Shown here one piece after another: positions 10,364 to 24,100 of a DNA stretch of 64,000 bases. How positions within the stretch are numbered: position 1 is the first letter of the stretch; each line of letters begins with the position of its first letter. The position numbers and the translations under genes were made by a program. Source of the stretch: Stratiolaelaps scimitus (Eukaryota; Arthropoda; Arachnida; Mesostigmata; Laelapidae); NCBI GenBank assembly GCA_019614645.1, contig JABWDB010000009.1, positions 9,901,501-9,965,500 of the forward strand, given 5' to 3'. The notes beneath the pieces are model-generated. The model was not told the origin of the DNA. It did no database searches and was given only the letters and a program-made list of their open reading frames with translations.

Positions 10364-11690
10364 TACTTAATAATAATAATATTAATAATATAATATAAAT
10401 AACAAGATACTTGACGAGTGCGAGAATGAGCTGACCTCTCACCAAGACGAAGGCCGCGTAACGCTAGTCGAGAACATGATACAACCTTTGACAAACACAT
10501 CTCTTTGAAGGACTTCGAATAATAATTATTAATAATATAAAATATCGACTACGAGGATGCAATGATTGTCGCGCAGGGAGGCCAACAATCAAACAATGTA
10601 ATGGGATGCAAGACGAGCATTCCCAAGAACATTCCCAACTTATATACACCATATAATGTAATAATAATAATAATAATGATACTATTAATTTTTAATGTTA
10701 CTATTTCAACAACCGCGCGCTTATCCACATTACGACGGTTTTACTCGGTTACACATAGTTAATAATAATAATAATAATCGTAACTATATGATAAAACGAG
10801 CAGAGTTTGGTTATTTCGGTGCCATCCTAAACTATCCGTTGACAATGCGAATAATAATAATATTGAGAGAATTATAATGACAAGATAATTAAGAATAAGA
10901 CGTCAATCATACTAAGTATAAAAGAGATCCCATTGCTTAAACAGAACCCCAGATCCGTAGTCTATCACTTCCGACATCAAGCTGCACGAAGATATAGGTT
11001 ATCATGGATGTCATTATATTAGTGTGGAAAGGTTAGGTTTCAAATAATAATAATAAGGGAATTATAATAAATACTTATACCATACCTGTGCAAAGACGAG
11101 ATGCTGCACTGCAGAAGGTCCGATACACAGGGAGAATATATACAGAAACATTGATTGTAACAATGACGACGCCGGCGACAATGGCATAGACCTCGAGAAT
11201 AGCACAAAGCGTGTAATATACAATAGACAACTGCAGGGGGCAGTAAACAGGTAAAACTGAAATAGGCTAAAACGAACGCACCCACAAATGCCAACAAATG
11301 CAGACAACCATTAAAAGCAAGCAGTGAGGTTACATCATGACAACATCGACGATAGACGATGACAATAATGATGATGATGGTCATAATACAGTGACGAAGG
11401 CTACAACATTTACGAACACACATCACACGTGCCTGTTCTACAATGGTCGCACTGTACAACCCGCTTGAAGCTGCATTGACAACAATGACAGCGACAACGA
11501 CAACAACAACAAAAAAAGCAAACAAGGATCCAGCCGGCGTAACGATGATGCTTAAACGAATAATTAATAATAATAATAAATTTATATTAACAATTTACTT
11601 AACGGTGTTGTCTATTGTGTTGTCGTGCTGCTGGCAACTTGATCGCGATGGTAATTGCGTGATTTTGGATTAGCTTAGGCGTGGAATCAA
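10364..11690. repeat. AT-rich intergenic stretch with TAA/AAT microsatellites
   Basis: Clusters of TAA-type repeats occur near 10369-10395, 10658-10677, 10761-10777, 10850-10862, 11043-11056 and 11562-11580. Between them I see no splice-flanked open frame. Several minus-strand frames (for example 11040-11525) are hydrophobic products of these repeats. Confidence 0.7.
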
Positions 11691-11698
11691 GTGCCCAG

Positions 11699-11763
11699 TG
11701 GCGTGGTGCATTCGTGTGCGCCCTGCAACCGGAGGAGACATGTAGGTGGACGGGTTTGATTCC
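11699..11763 (+). repeat. tRNA-like A-box/B-box pair (possible SINE head)
   Basis: TGGCGTGGTGC at 11699-11709 matches the A-box consensus at most positions. GGTTTGATTCC at 11753-11763 is one base from a B-box. The spacing of 43 bases suits an internal polymerase III promoter. No cloverleaf can be folded convincingly, so a SINE head or tRNA relic is the most that can be said. Confidence 0.25.
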
Positions 11764-12100
11764 CACTGTTTCACATTTGCATTTGGAGGTCCATGGAAAA
11801 GCTGTACCGTGGATGTTAAATGTTAGCTGAGGGTCAACCCGACGAGATTATTTAAGTGTCGAATAAAATCCGAATCAGGGAATCAGCCTTGTTGGCGTTC
11901 GCGGTCAACAACAAAGCACGCTCTCGAAACATACTAGACAATGTTAGAGGTACAAGAGTGCAGAGCAACAATAAAAGGAGTGGGGAATATTCTCATAGAG
12001 GGCGAAACTGGGGGCCTAGAGGAGATGAGACGTTACCGGTAGGGGCAAATTAGGGGACGAATAATTTGGCAGAATCAACGAGGTTTACCGGCGTGGACGA

Positions 12101-12169
12101 ACTTTTTGAAACAACAGATAGCTTTTTGAAACAGCAGATAGCTTTTTGAAACAGCAGAGAGCTTTTTGA
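12101..12169. repeat. 20-bp tandem repeat, about 3.5 copies
   Basis: The unit is gctttttgaaacagcagata, with single-base differences between copies at 12101-12120, 12121-12140 and 12141-12160 and a partial fourth. The period is not a multiple of three. It sits at the left end of the retroelement relic. Confidence 0.9.
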
Positions 12170-14090
12170 TACGATGGAACATGAACAGCTTAGCGGTATA
12201 CGCCGAGGTCCAGTGATAGTAACACAGCGCTGGGAACCTGATAATGTCACCCAGGAAAAGGCGACGAATCAACTCCCATCGATCAATCGAATGGTCGAAA
12301 AACTGAAGCCAGGTATGTTTATCGCCCTCAGAAATCAGAGAGATACTTTGCTTTGGGAGACCAGTAGCTGTTGGGGAAGGTCAGCAGCTCTGACACCACC
12401 GAAGAAACCAGCAATAAGGGGACCCACAGCTTCCATCGCGGTTGCCATCGCGAGGAGGTTGAGTAAGGGACCAAGATCAGAGGACTCGGTCCTCACTCCA
12501 GCCATCTACTTCTCCAAGTGTAAGCGCAACAACATGGTATAATTTTTCAGGGGTTGCTAGGGAGGGAGAGAGCGATATCAAAACACACATGTATACCGAC
12601 ACGCAAGAGTGAGCAGCGATGAGCTTTGGAGTGTTCTGCCAGCCCAAGCCAACAGATTCACCGAGTCTTTAGACACGGTGCGAGCCAAGGACATTCAGAT
12701 AGGTCCTTTACAGAAACTTTAGAGGACTTAAGAAAATGTATTAGCCCAGGCAAAATGGGGGCTGAGATAATAATCAGTATTCTGGAAACAACCCCAGGAG
12801 CCTCTGGTATATTAGTCGACGAAATTAAGGGAAAGTGGGTACAGGCTCACCACAGGGAAACAGACATTTGAAGCACTTTCCTGTGACGTCGGGGCACAGG
12901 CATCCAAGGTATGCTTCAACTGCGGAGACCCCTTATCTGGCAAAAGACTAAATCGGACACCCTCCTTTGTCTTATCAGCTTCACAGAAGGGCATAGGGCG
13001 GACAGCATGCAATGTCCCCGTCACAGAGGTATGGCACCCTGGTTAGCCACCAACTGGAGGAAATACAAGAAAGTGCGTATGGTTACATTTGAGGCCAGTG
13101 GGAACTGTGTCACTATCTGTAAATCAATGGACGGGCAAATGAAATAAATAATTAGATTATCACTGGTCACCAGCTGCCAATTAAATAAAACTGCACTTGC
13201 AAATTAAATAAACTATTAGGTTATCACTGGTCACCAGCTGCAGCCTGACCATTCTGATCGTTGAATGTAGGGATAAGTGTATGGACGTAGTGGGTCTCTC
13301 TGAACCCAACGAAATTTTTTTTGAACACGCGGGTAAAACTAATGACTCTGGCTGATGCTTGGATCGGGACGGCGACCCCGCCATGTTGCACAAGTACCTG
13401 CTCCTCGTATTGAAGATGTCGGAAACGGAAAGGGCTTTACTTGGATCCGAATTAATGACGGGACAATGTTTATCAGCTTCTTCTCGACTAAGACCTTAGA
13501 CGAGTTTTAAGGGGTATCTTCTATCTTTTAGTATTTTTCATTTCGCGTCAGAGGAGATTAACAATAGTAATGGAGGGCTTTAATACAGCAGATGCCACTT
13601 GGGGAAGCAGAACATCATCAGCAAGGAGACGTATTATGCAAGAATGGCTTGGGGTCCTTAATCTAGGATCGTCAATGATCTACTTTCTCCAGGAGAGGCC
13701 AAACAGCCTTTTTCTTAAAGGGGGGTTTCGGGAACGCGTAATGCACTGCGCGTTTGGCTGTGCTGAATTTGACGCCCCTAGGTTTTCGCGCTGACTCTCA
13801 GCCAACATTTAACGTCCACGGTACAACTGCTTTTAGCTACCCAGTGGCCAACGGTATCACTGTATGATCCCCTGGCCGGAACAGCTGGAAGTAATGCTAC
13901 AAACTTTACGAGCCATCTGGGAAGGGAGGGGGTTTAGCGCGTTTGGCGCAGTTTGTAATTCCCACACTGTTGTTAGTATGAACCGCCCAAGAAGTATGTG
14001 CATTATGTATTCCCGTAATCGTCGAAAAAAGGCGTCGCATAGAATCGAGTATAATCTATGTGGCTGGTTAGATGTCGACTTTATGTAATT
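12170..14090 (+). mobile_element. Decayed non-LTR retrotransposon (R1/Jockey-like), gag and endonuclease parts
   Basis: Two modules are recognisable in order on the plus strand. At about 12690-12865 a gag-like ORF1 piece reads RSFTETLEDLRKCISPGKMG and ILETTPGASGILVDEI. That is the pattern before zinc knuckles in arthropod LINE gag proteins. At 12912-12923 a Cys-Phe-Asn-Cys-Gly-Asp resembles the start of a knuckle. At about 13281-13710 an AP-type endonuclease appears in several frames: DVVGLSEPN, then GKGFTWIRINDGTMFISFFS, then GFNTADATWGSRTSSARRR with EWLGVLNLG. The catalytic Asp of the usual DFN motif reads Gly. Frameshifts and stops break it, and no reverse transcriptase is seen, so the copy is dead and partial. 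Clade assignment is tentative. Confidence 0.65.
13150..13242. repeat. Short direct duplication inside the retroelement relic
   Basis: The block ttatcactggtcaccagctg occurs twice, about 63 bases apart, each preceded by AAATAA-rich sequence. It is a local duplication lying between the gag-like and endonuclease-like parts. Confidence 0.8.
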
Positions 14091-17000
14091 CGTACACATG
14101 TAATTCGTTTGAGTAAAAATTGATCTTATGTTTTAACACGGTAAAGCAGCAGTGACGCCTGGCGGTGCCGGGTCTTGTCGTTAGGAGTGAAATCATTAAG
14201 TGATTGTATAATAATTCTTGATCGAAATTGCATCGCATCTGTAGCCTATCCTGAAATAGTCATAACACCCAAAAAAAAACCTGCAGTTCCAGTAATAAAT
14301 TAAAAACGTTTCATTTTATTGTGCTTGTTTTTTTTCATCTGTACAACTGTTTACCATCTCTAATTTATAGCTATATGTCACGACTGTTGTATAATGCCTA
14401 ATCAGTTAAGTTGTTATTATTGAGCGAAATCTACCGAATCATAGCCCATTGTAGTTCGTGGCATATTTTTTAGCTTCTGTGACGCCTATGTGGTCTACAA
14501 ATGAACTTAATCGAGTCATGGACTGCTGGATTGTCTTTACGGAGAGAAGTGGAGAGTGGTTTGATGGAAGAGGAATCTACCCTGTGTAGCCTATAGCCAA
14601 TTTATCGAAAAATACACGATAGGATTTCCCCATTGTGATTATTGTAAGTTCAACAGCTGATCCTTCTTCCTCACACCTGATACGTCTTCCCGATAACTCC
14701 TGATACTAGCCTTCTGATTGTCTACTATCTGTCATGTATATTTATCATGTTTATATACACGGACCTCGAGCCGACGAATGAACTCCAAGTCATATCATCA
14801 ATCCTTCACTCGAAACCGTCCACTCTATCAAATACACAACTCGGCCTAAATTCTAGCTAAAATGAATAGAATCCACATCTGAACGAGTTACAAAAATACT
14901 TTATTATTTTTATTATTATTATTATTATAATTATTATTAATATTATTATTATTATTATTAATATTAATTGTCAATATTTTTGTTTGTTATTGTTATTTAC
15001 TTTTAATGTAATAATTTTAATTGTAATAATAATATTATCCTTATTCTTAACTAGATGATGATATACAACCATTGTATCGTCTGTTGCTTACTCCCGCCGA
15101 CTTCGTCATCGCAGGACGAACAACTCGACGCGTCAATATCTTCGCCTTCTCTTTGCCACGGCGGAGATTTTTATCCCAAAACCATTCATATCTCTATACT
15201 ACTGCTTTTCACATTATTTCTGCTATTCGTTCCTTGATCTGTGCATCGCTTTCTCTTTCTCTGTGCCATCGTGTATATTTAGCCGTTAGCGTTATTAGTC
15301 TCTCATTCGCCGTCATCATTGTGCTCTCATATCTCTCCCTGTCGCCTCGAAGGGAAACCTTTGTGAATTGAGGTAGAACAAAAAAAAATAGAAACACTAT
15401 TGGTGTCTCTGCGTGAAAACTCTAGGCAGCATAGCATTGGTCGTAGGTGAAGCTCAGTCCGTCAGCGCAGTCCGTTTTTGTGGGGGGAATATTTTTTTGC
15501 AGAGATGAGGATTTTCCATTCGATTCGTTCGACAGTGAACGACTGCTACGTTCTGTGCCTCTCGCTCAAAGCGATCTACGATGGACTCCTTCCCACATGT
15601 AGTGTTACATAAAGCATTGAAATACGGTATAACGTGTGACACACATTGCGACACATCGCGATCTCGTAAGTTAACAACAGTTTGCCTAAAAACAGGATTG
15701 TCTTCCGTCGTGGATGCGATTGCTTGCTCCGTACATCGTGTCCGCCGCTATATCTAATTACAAACGCACAAATATCACTCACTCGAGTGTCAGTATCTCA
15801 GTATTTCAGTGCTTTGTTACTGGTGCCACGAACCGCACGGCATCGGATATCGGTCGTCGGTCGGCCATATGGTTAGGTCTACTTATGACATTAGCTCGAT
15901 AGGTATACTCCTTTGAGAATTGTTCGCCCTATGATTACGTTTCAACTATCACTGGCTAGTTTGTTGAACATATTCGTGGACGGATGTTGATGATGAAAAT
16001 AATAGTTTGAGCAACCGTCCGAGATATCAGCTGATCAAGGCAACCTTGGCCCGAACTAGTCATAGACCTTATTCCCTTATCTCGCTGGCGACGCTAACGA
16101 TTGCTATCTCAATACCGTGGGTTACAACAAATGAGCATGTATGTATAAATGACAAAATCTGCCAGGACTCATGGAAGATGGATAACCACATTCATTTAGC
16201 TTATTAAGCATCATCCCTTATTGCTATTCTGCTCGGGTCCATAAAATAACAATTGCGATCGATGTGTGAAATTCTAGCTTGTTACTCGGAAGTGTTTTCG
16301 GTCTGGGTAGCAAATGCTTTGTAGATATCGTGGTTGTGAACTGCCAAGGTACACATTTGACGAGACTTTCGTCTCGAAAAATTCGGGGCCGAAGTAACAA
16401 TTGAGGAAGTAGTAATGCTAGAGGAACACATCGTTTGGAACTTGCTCTCGCTTGTTGGCTCCAACTATTTCGTCGATAAAACTGATCTGTCTCGTGGGCC
16501 AAACTTGGCTAGAGTTGGCCTCAAGCTCGTCACTTGACTAAAATCATTTGGGTTTTTTACTGTTGCTTTCGTAGATGAGATGCGGAGTGATGGTTGCTGT
16601 ATGGTCTAGTGTCTAGAACATGACGGCGACGACACATCGCTTGACGAACGGGTGGCTACTCGTTGATGACGATAAAGAAACAAGTATGCGGTTGCAGCAG
16701 TTACTAGTAGTATACGAAGCATCATTGACATATAATATATATATATATATGTATATATATATTACCATTATGATTAGTTTTGCTTGGGATCCATCTCCGC
16801 CGTGCCCGCTATCACAAACACTTACAGGAGATAATTCAACAGAGAGCTGTTACACGTCAGGAAGGATCTCGTCTCATTGAATATGGATGCGCCTTTGTGT
16901 GACTTTGTATATAGATTACTCGTGTGTGTGTGTGTGTGTGTCTGTACGTGGCCCTCGAGAGAAAATTGCTACCAGTACGCGGCAGTATAATAATGTACTC

Positions 17001-17234
17001 CTTGGCCAACTTCTCGAGGAGAGATTCAAAAAAATGCTGTCACAGCCACAGTGAACCACAAGATAGGTACAGCAGATAGAGGGATGTATCACGAATGGGA
17101 ACGAAGTTTCCACTTTTCCCCGTTGCCGTTCCTTAGCCGAGCTAACTGGGGGATAGCTAAGACAGTGGTGGTTTCAACGAAAGCGTAGTCGACGAAGACT
17201 GCCAGCAACTATCAGCGCAAAGAGATATGTAAAG

Positions 17235-17269
<35 letters not shown>

Positions 17270-17771
17270 TCGCTGCGAGGTCTTGCTACACAAAGTAGCA
17301 GAGTTGTTGAGCAGAAGGATACTCTGCACTACTTTATACGTTAAACTGCCTGTTCAATCGGGTCAGAAACACCAATTGCTCGTCCCCTATTGGTCACCAA
17401 CGCTTATCCGAGAAATGGCTATATATATATATAACGCCTATGCCTTTGTGGTATTTTGGTGCAGCAGAAATCATCGACACCGTCAATCATTGTTTCGTCT
17501 AATATGCTATACATTATTTTTCATTCAGTTTAGGTTTTATACTTGAGCTTCTATATAGTAGCTACGTATATCTAATTATATTTCCTTCTCCGATTGTAGC
17601 ACGACGGTATGAGCCAAAACATTTGTACCGGAAGCAAATCTGCTCCGCGAGTTTAGCCGAAATAACAAAGGACAGTGACAACTAGCGAAGACAATATATA
17701 GCGTCCATATGAAGTAGAAGATGAAACTCGCAACGTGAGATGTTTCGTTCACTATTTCACTTTTGTATTTG

Positions 17772-17830
<59 letters not shown>

Positions 17831-18744
17831 ATATACATCGTAACAAACAAGCAACAGTATCCGCTTTTATCTGCCACTTAAACAGATATACAGAGAGAAA
17901 ACATACAGGTACTTAGGTTAGCACATTATATGATGGGTCCGGTTCAATATCTGTGTTGTTTCCTGTGGTGTCCTAGTGTCGTGTCGTTGTGTTTGTTCTA
18001 TGGGGGGCTTTGTCGTGTAACATGAACACATCATGTCGGCATTAATCATCAATATGATATCGTGTTTGTTTTTTTATAGTTGTTCTGTACAACCCGGTCT
18101 CGCTCGCTCGTCCGCTCGCTGACGCTCCCGTAATGTCCAACTTGATAGGGAATTGTAAGGCAATTGTCAATGATCTTGCCATCTGGGCATACCACCTGCA
18201 CACCGTCGTGTACAAGCTGGATTTAGATTAAGGATATCGGATATCGTCTTTTTTGTTTTTTCATTTCCTGAAGTGATCCAACACGAGGAAGTCAATGCTG
18301 GATATTTGGCAATGCTTGTTAACGACAGAGTGTCAACGGAATTTTGCTACTTCTTTGCTGGCTCGCTTATTCGTTTGTACTATATGTTTCTCATTTCGAT
18401 TTTGGTTAACTCGGAAGGCTGGGCATCTAGCGAGCAAGACAAATTACCGGGGGTTGCCGCGACACGACCCAAACCGCTGAGCTGTTTCGGGGCCTGCGGA
18501 GCCTTAAATTGTGGAGGGAGAGATAGTGGTAATTGTGTGGCGTTCACATTAAGCGAGTGAATGGGGGGCGATGTTTAGATAAATATGATCGATTCGAAGC
18601 CGCAAGTACATCGGTCGTGAGGGTTCGAGTGGTATATATATATATAAATAACTAAAATATTTAGAAACATGAAGTACTCGTAAAGTCGCACGTAAAGTCG
18701 GGGGACGTTCATTCTCACAATACTGACACATTCGTTATGTCACC

Positions 18745-18787
<43 letters not shown>

Positions 18788-19973
18788 ATGTCGATATGTA
18801 CTTAGAGATGTATATACCTGTTTGAAGCAAAGTCTATATATATATACATACAGATGATCGTGTTTCGTCATCATATTTATTTCGGATTCGTTTTTGGTGG
18901 ACACACTCCCTTACAGCATCACCGGTTACAAGGGACACACATTGTATTGTCAAAAAAATATAATAATCAACTACAGCGATTTTCATTTTAGTATTATACA
19001 ATAGGAGACCCTCCCGTAATTATTTCCTCCTTCGTATCTGTCTCTCGCGCGCGCGCATTCAGCACTCGCTTCGGTCTCTGCGTCTACCTCTGCTATCTTT
19101 GCATTGTTGCTGTATATATATATATGAAAATACTTAGTATAAATAATTATTACTTTATGTACTTTATATGTATATAGAAAATTATTGTCATTATCAGTAA
19201 TATTAAAATATTAGTCAAGTATTAGCTGTTTGAAATGTTGTAGAATTAGAACAATTTATAAGATTGTCGTTCTGACGGAACATACTGTCATCCCCGCATT
19301 GAAGCGCCATAAAAAAAATCACTCGGAAATCATCTCATTTTGTACAGCTGGCGCTTCGCTTTTCGATTGGTTTATAGACGAACATCGACATTTTATTCAT
19401 GTTTCTCGTTGGTTGTGTATTACTTAGGTCATGTTCTATATACAGCTATGTTGTTTCACCATCGCCATATATATATATTTAATAAATATAAACTCGGGTC
19501 AAGTTTGATGATTATTGTCTCGAGCTGCATCCATCCGTTCACGGGTTGAATTCACAGTTGTCGATTGTAAAACGAATGTCTAAAAGTAACAACGAACAGA
19601 GCGGCCAAACGCCTCAGATTCACACTAGACTACACTGCTCAACCCAATTGATTCGTCGATGAAACTCGACTGTTGGCAGCAAACGAGTTGGAAATCTGAG
19701 GCATCTGAGGACAGCCAGAGAGTTTACGACCTACACCAACAATTCAGACATTCGTACGACACAGCATGCCTACGTGAACATACAATGCTCTAAACTTATA
19801 ATCAGCATTTTTGTTGTTGTTGTTCCTGTTGATTCGAACTAAGTGCTATCAACTGGCCTCTTCAGGGAGCAACTGTGTCTATCTAAAATCAATCTCTCAG
19901 GTAGGTCTCTTTGAAGGCACAAAACTTGTTTGCCGCATCAGTCTACATCAGCCTCGCTTAGCTTCGCATTGAG
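14091..19973. other. AT-rich intergenic DNA, no gene seen
   Basis: This 5.9 kb stretch separates the retroelement relic from the Hr78 3' side. It holds a TTA/ATT tract (about 14901-14970) and TA tracts at 16731-16763, 17238-17266, 17771-17829 and 18747-18785. It also has a TG run (16920-16940) and a CG-rich run (19048-19058). Open frames are short, hydrophobic and without splice support. A minus-strand AATAAA (19392-19397) could serve the Hr78 transcript but is 1.3 kb past its stop. Confidence 0.6.
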
Positions 19974-20025
19974 GTTTACGGAAGAAATATATATATATAT
20001 ATATATATATATTTCTTCCGCAAAC
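19974..20025. repeat. TA tract inside a near-perfect palindrome (14-bp arms)
   Basis: The left arm GTTTACGGAAGAAA (19974-19987) and the right arm TTTCTTCCGCAAAC (20012-20025) are reverse complements with one mismatch. They surround 24 bases of alternating TA, which is itself self-complementary. The whole 52-base unit could extrude as a hairpin or cruciform. Confidence 0.9.
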
Positions 20026-20721
20026 ACGATTCGTTGTCATTGATTGATCTATAATCGTCGCTTTCATTCTTCTGTCTCTGCCTATAAGTGTCACTTTATC
20101 ACAAAATTGGACGGACGATGATGCCGAGCTAGAATCGAGAGCCTCCTTTCACAACGACAACGTCAACAAGCGAAGGTATCAGTGGCAGCAATATTAACTG
20201 CTCTTCCCGTCTTCATCTTTGAAAAAGTTGGCTCAAAACATCTGTGCCTCGGACACCCACCTGGTACGCTGCTAAGTGCGGGAGATGACTCCCAGTACAT
20301 TTCGTATAGTAAAGGTGTCAAGGTAACAAACCAGAGAGAAATACTCCCCCTGTTTCGGAAGCTTCTCTGCCTAAACCGAATCACCCGTATCTCTCTCTCT
20401 CTCTCTACGCTAGGCTCAATTTGGGCACGTTATAATACATCATTTGTTCCTACACTCTATGGTTCCGATGAAGAAGCAAGTCTCGTTCGCATCATGCACA
20501 CGTTTCGCAGATATAATTCAGCAGTAGGGCGCGTCCTCATGATCAACGCCAGTTCATTTGAGTGCTTTGACAAACAAGAAAGTTTCGATCTAGGGTACTC
20601 GGCTCCCTTCTAGGCAAATACCGCAGGATCCGGTTGAATCGGAAATCCGTACTTATGTTCGGCTTGCAGTGGTGCGATCCTTCATTATCGTGAAACATGG
20701 AATGGGCTTTCTAACACACGG
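20026..20721 (+). other. Intergenic or Hr78 3' UTR, no gene assigned
   Basis: A 143-codon plus-strand frame begins with GTG at 20182, has no ATG start and includes a CT run. It matches no family I know. Because the Hr78 gene ends at 20722 on the opposite strand, this interval is most simply its 3' UTR and flank. Confidence 0.5.
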
Positions 20722-20905
20722 TCAATAGGCCGCGCCGAGGTGGTCGGGTGAAGCCATCTTGAGGATATAAGGGATGATAGAGTCGATCTGGACCTTGCCG
20801 ATTAGCCCTGCGAAGAAGAGCTCCTCAGTCAACTCAGCATCGAGCGATCGGAGCAGCGGCAGCTTGAGGAGGAGTCGATTAACACGTTCCTCTGTTGAGC
20901 TCGAT
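20722..20905 (-). CDS. Hr78: Hr78 last exon: C-terminal helices and stop
   Basis: The acceptor gttcag ends at 20906; the split codon restores Arg. It encodes [20 protein letters not shown] and [25 protein letters not shown]. These are helices 9-11 of the subfamily. It ends about ten residues later at TGA (20724-20722). There is no classical LxxLL-binding helix 12 after the end, which is also true of TR2. Confidence 0.97.
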
Positions 20906-21063
20906 CTGAACAAATGGTCAACAATGAATGACGAATAATATCAATTCGTTATGTTAGAAAAGTTTTCACACTGCCAAGAACATTGGGCGGGGGGGGGGGC
21001 ATTCTAGATACGATGCCGATACGTGGTCACGTTATTGACTAAAGTTGAACAATATCCGACTTC

Positions 21064-21100
<37 letters not shown>

Positions 21101-24100
21101 ATACACACTATCAGCGATGTACGTGAGCAATAATCATTCACGTGATTATCCTACGGCAACCATGTGGCCATGAACAGCGCTCCACAGTGTTAGATCACCT
21201 GATCATAAACATTGTCTGCTTAAACGAATTGTAATTGGCTACACGGGAAAAAAATTGCTGCCTTCGTGACCATTCATCATACCTCTTGAGTTCGTTGACA
21301 GCCTTCACCTGAAAACTCTCAACCTGGCCTCTCCATTTCGAGTCGGCTGAGGAGACAAGCCAGTCGGGGCTGAAAAGCACGATCGCTTTTAACAATGCCA
21401 TATCAAGATCGGACAGGCCCAGCGTGCAGACCGTATCGACAAAAGCGCGCAATCGCTGCAGATGACTCTCAACCTGCCGATTACGCAGGGCATCTTCGTG
21501 GGGACGCCGCTGGAGCTGTCGACCGTGAGCCTTTAAAATCGCTGTCACCGACATCTGTTTCGAGCATTGCGCTAGCCCGAGACAGAAGAGTTCTGACCAG
21601 CAGTTGCGAATTAGCAGTGTTTGAATCTCACTGCTAAACAGGGACAGCAAACAAAAGTCCATTAGTGGTCCGTAGTACGTTTAGTGGGCACGTGCAAGGA
21701 ACGAGAGATCATTCTGAGGCAGATAAAACAGTGCCGTTGAGTGCCAATATATCCTCCATTTTAATATGTGATCTGATCAACAATATTATACCGTATAACA
21801 CAATCGTTTGGTCCATATGCGAAAGCGTGGTATAGTTAACCCTCGTTAAGTTCTCGTTGAAAATCGAGTCACAAAGTGCTAAACAATTACAACATCGCTG
21901 ATTGACATTAATATATTAGAGTATTTCACAACGTCAAAGACGCAACAAAAGCATACGAAGTGACAACAACACAGAGAACAGACTGAACCGGTAAATACGC
22001 CTATCTAAGTTATCATCATCAGGTCATATCCAGGAGAGACTTACTGTAGCTGCTGGAACGGCTCGAGACCTTTGGCCCAATGAATCGATAGAAATAGCAA
22101 CCTCGAGGCTGACTCGCACACGAACGTCTCATTGAGGTCTCCAGAGGGGGTGAGTAACGGCAGAGGTCCGTTGTTGTTGAGGGATCCCGCCGGCGGTGCC
22201 AAACGGAACTCGAGCTGATCTTCACGAAGCAGCTCACTGCGAAATGGTGCCAATGCTATTGTGGGCTCGACCTTAACCGACGACGACTGTAAAAAGCACA
22301 ATTTGGTAAACGGTGAAAAATGCGTACCACATGTCATAAACATTTCCGAGGCCACGAGGGGGCATGACGTTTCTTGGATAATTGCATCTTGGACATCTTG
22401 TTGCTATTAGAAACCTTATCGCTCGCCGCTCGCATATTGCTGATGATCATAAGAGGCGCGAATAAGAAGCATCGAAATATATTGTCGATATATCAGCACA
22501 CTAACCGTTCTCTGCGCGTTTTGAATCGTTTCGACGACCTTCGACAAAGCGTTGTCCTGTACAATGCCTTTGTTATCGCCTTGAGCTTTCTGCATATTCG
22601 CCCACGTGGTCACGACGCTCGCGAGGGTGGTGAGGTCGTTTAACGGCGGGCTTTCTGTGTATCCACATCCAAGCACAAAGAGCATTTGTAAACGCATTGA
22701 TACCAAAATGAAGTACAAGTTCTTCAGGTGTATACAGACAGTTGTATCAGTTTCATCCAGCATCATTGTCTTTCTAATCGATAACCTATAATTAATATAC
22801 ATTTACGGCATTACGAAATTTCATTCAAGATCTAATAGATAACGTGTGCAAAAGACCTACTCAGAGCATTATGGAGGTCTTTATCATTGGCTAGCGAATG
22901 GAGTCCGGCAGCCAGAGCTGCCCGTTGCGCAGCGAGAGACGATGGAAATAGATTGAGGCTGGGAGTGGCCGCCTGGGTAAGAGGTCCCCCGGTGGGCGAT
23001 GCCGCAGCTGTAGGTGAGGTCTTCTCGAATCGGGCATTATTTTCGTTTGCCGATGAGCCAACCGATGCCGGCTTTCGTTCCGACTGCACGGCTGTAATCC
23101 CAACCAATAAAGCACAATAGTTATTGTCGACGATGTATACGTGTTAATTAGTAGTATTATTATTGCTATTATTACTTTTATAACGTTTGCGAAGATAGCC
23201 TATTTTTCAAGCTGGTTGTTGACTAACTCTACGTAAAACAGACAGCGAACGAACCGGTCCGCGGTCTAGATCATCTGCAACACTACGAGCCAAATACAAT
23301 CGAATATATGAGAGAAAAAAAAGAAATGTATTGTATACATATCATGCTCACCATCGGCCCTCATGCCCATTTGGAGACACTTCTGAAGTCGACAGTACTG
23401 GCAGCGATTTCGATGGTGCTTCGTCACTTCACATTTACGGTCACCTCGGCATGCATAGCCGAGCTGTTTTCGGATGCTCCGCTTGAAGAAGCCCTTGCAT
23501 CCCTCACAGCTGATCGCACCGTAGTGCCTGCCGGAGGCGCGGTCGCCACAGACAACACACGATTCACTAGGGGAGGTGCGTCCGGTGACGCTTCTCCGAG
23601 CGTCGAATGTGCCCAGCCGCATTAGACCTTCAGCGCTCTGGTACTCGGCGTTCTTAAGCGCGAGGCTGATTTGCTCCGGGTCGGAATAGAAGTTGGCCAT
23701 AGCCAACGCAGACAGACTGCTGAAGCCGGAATGCGAGGCCAACTGAAACAAAGCAGATGAAAGACACGAACCCTATGATTAAGCCGAACCATCGGCGTAC
23801 GTGTGGCCGTACTCAGATAGAGTGGCGCATTCGTTTCGGTGGTACTGAACCCGACTTATCGGTTAGACTAGATGAGAATTGATGCATCTTAGTCGGCATT
23901 CCGCGAAATTATCTCATATAAATCAGAATGGAATAGATAAGAACAAAATCGACTACATTTACTCTAGCAATGTATTTCTAGCTGAAAGCGAAACCACATA
24001 TGAATACAGAGAGATCATTTATCGCATTGTGGCTATGACTACTTACGGCGTTGAGAGACGCGGCCGACGGCTTGGGTGTCGTCCCGGTGTTGGTCTCCTG

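Noticed and set aside
13864..14088. 74-codon open frame after the endonuclease relic
   Set aside because: No match to the next expected retroelement module; kept only as part of the relic interval.
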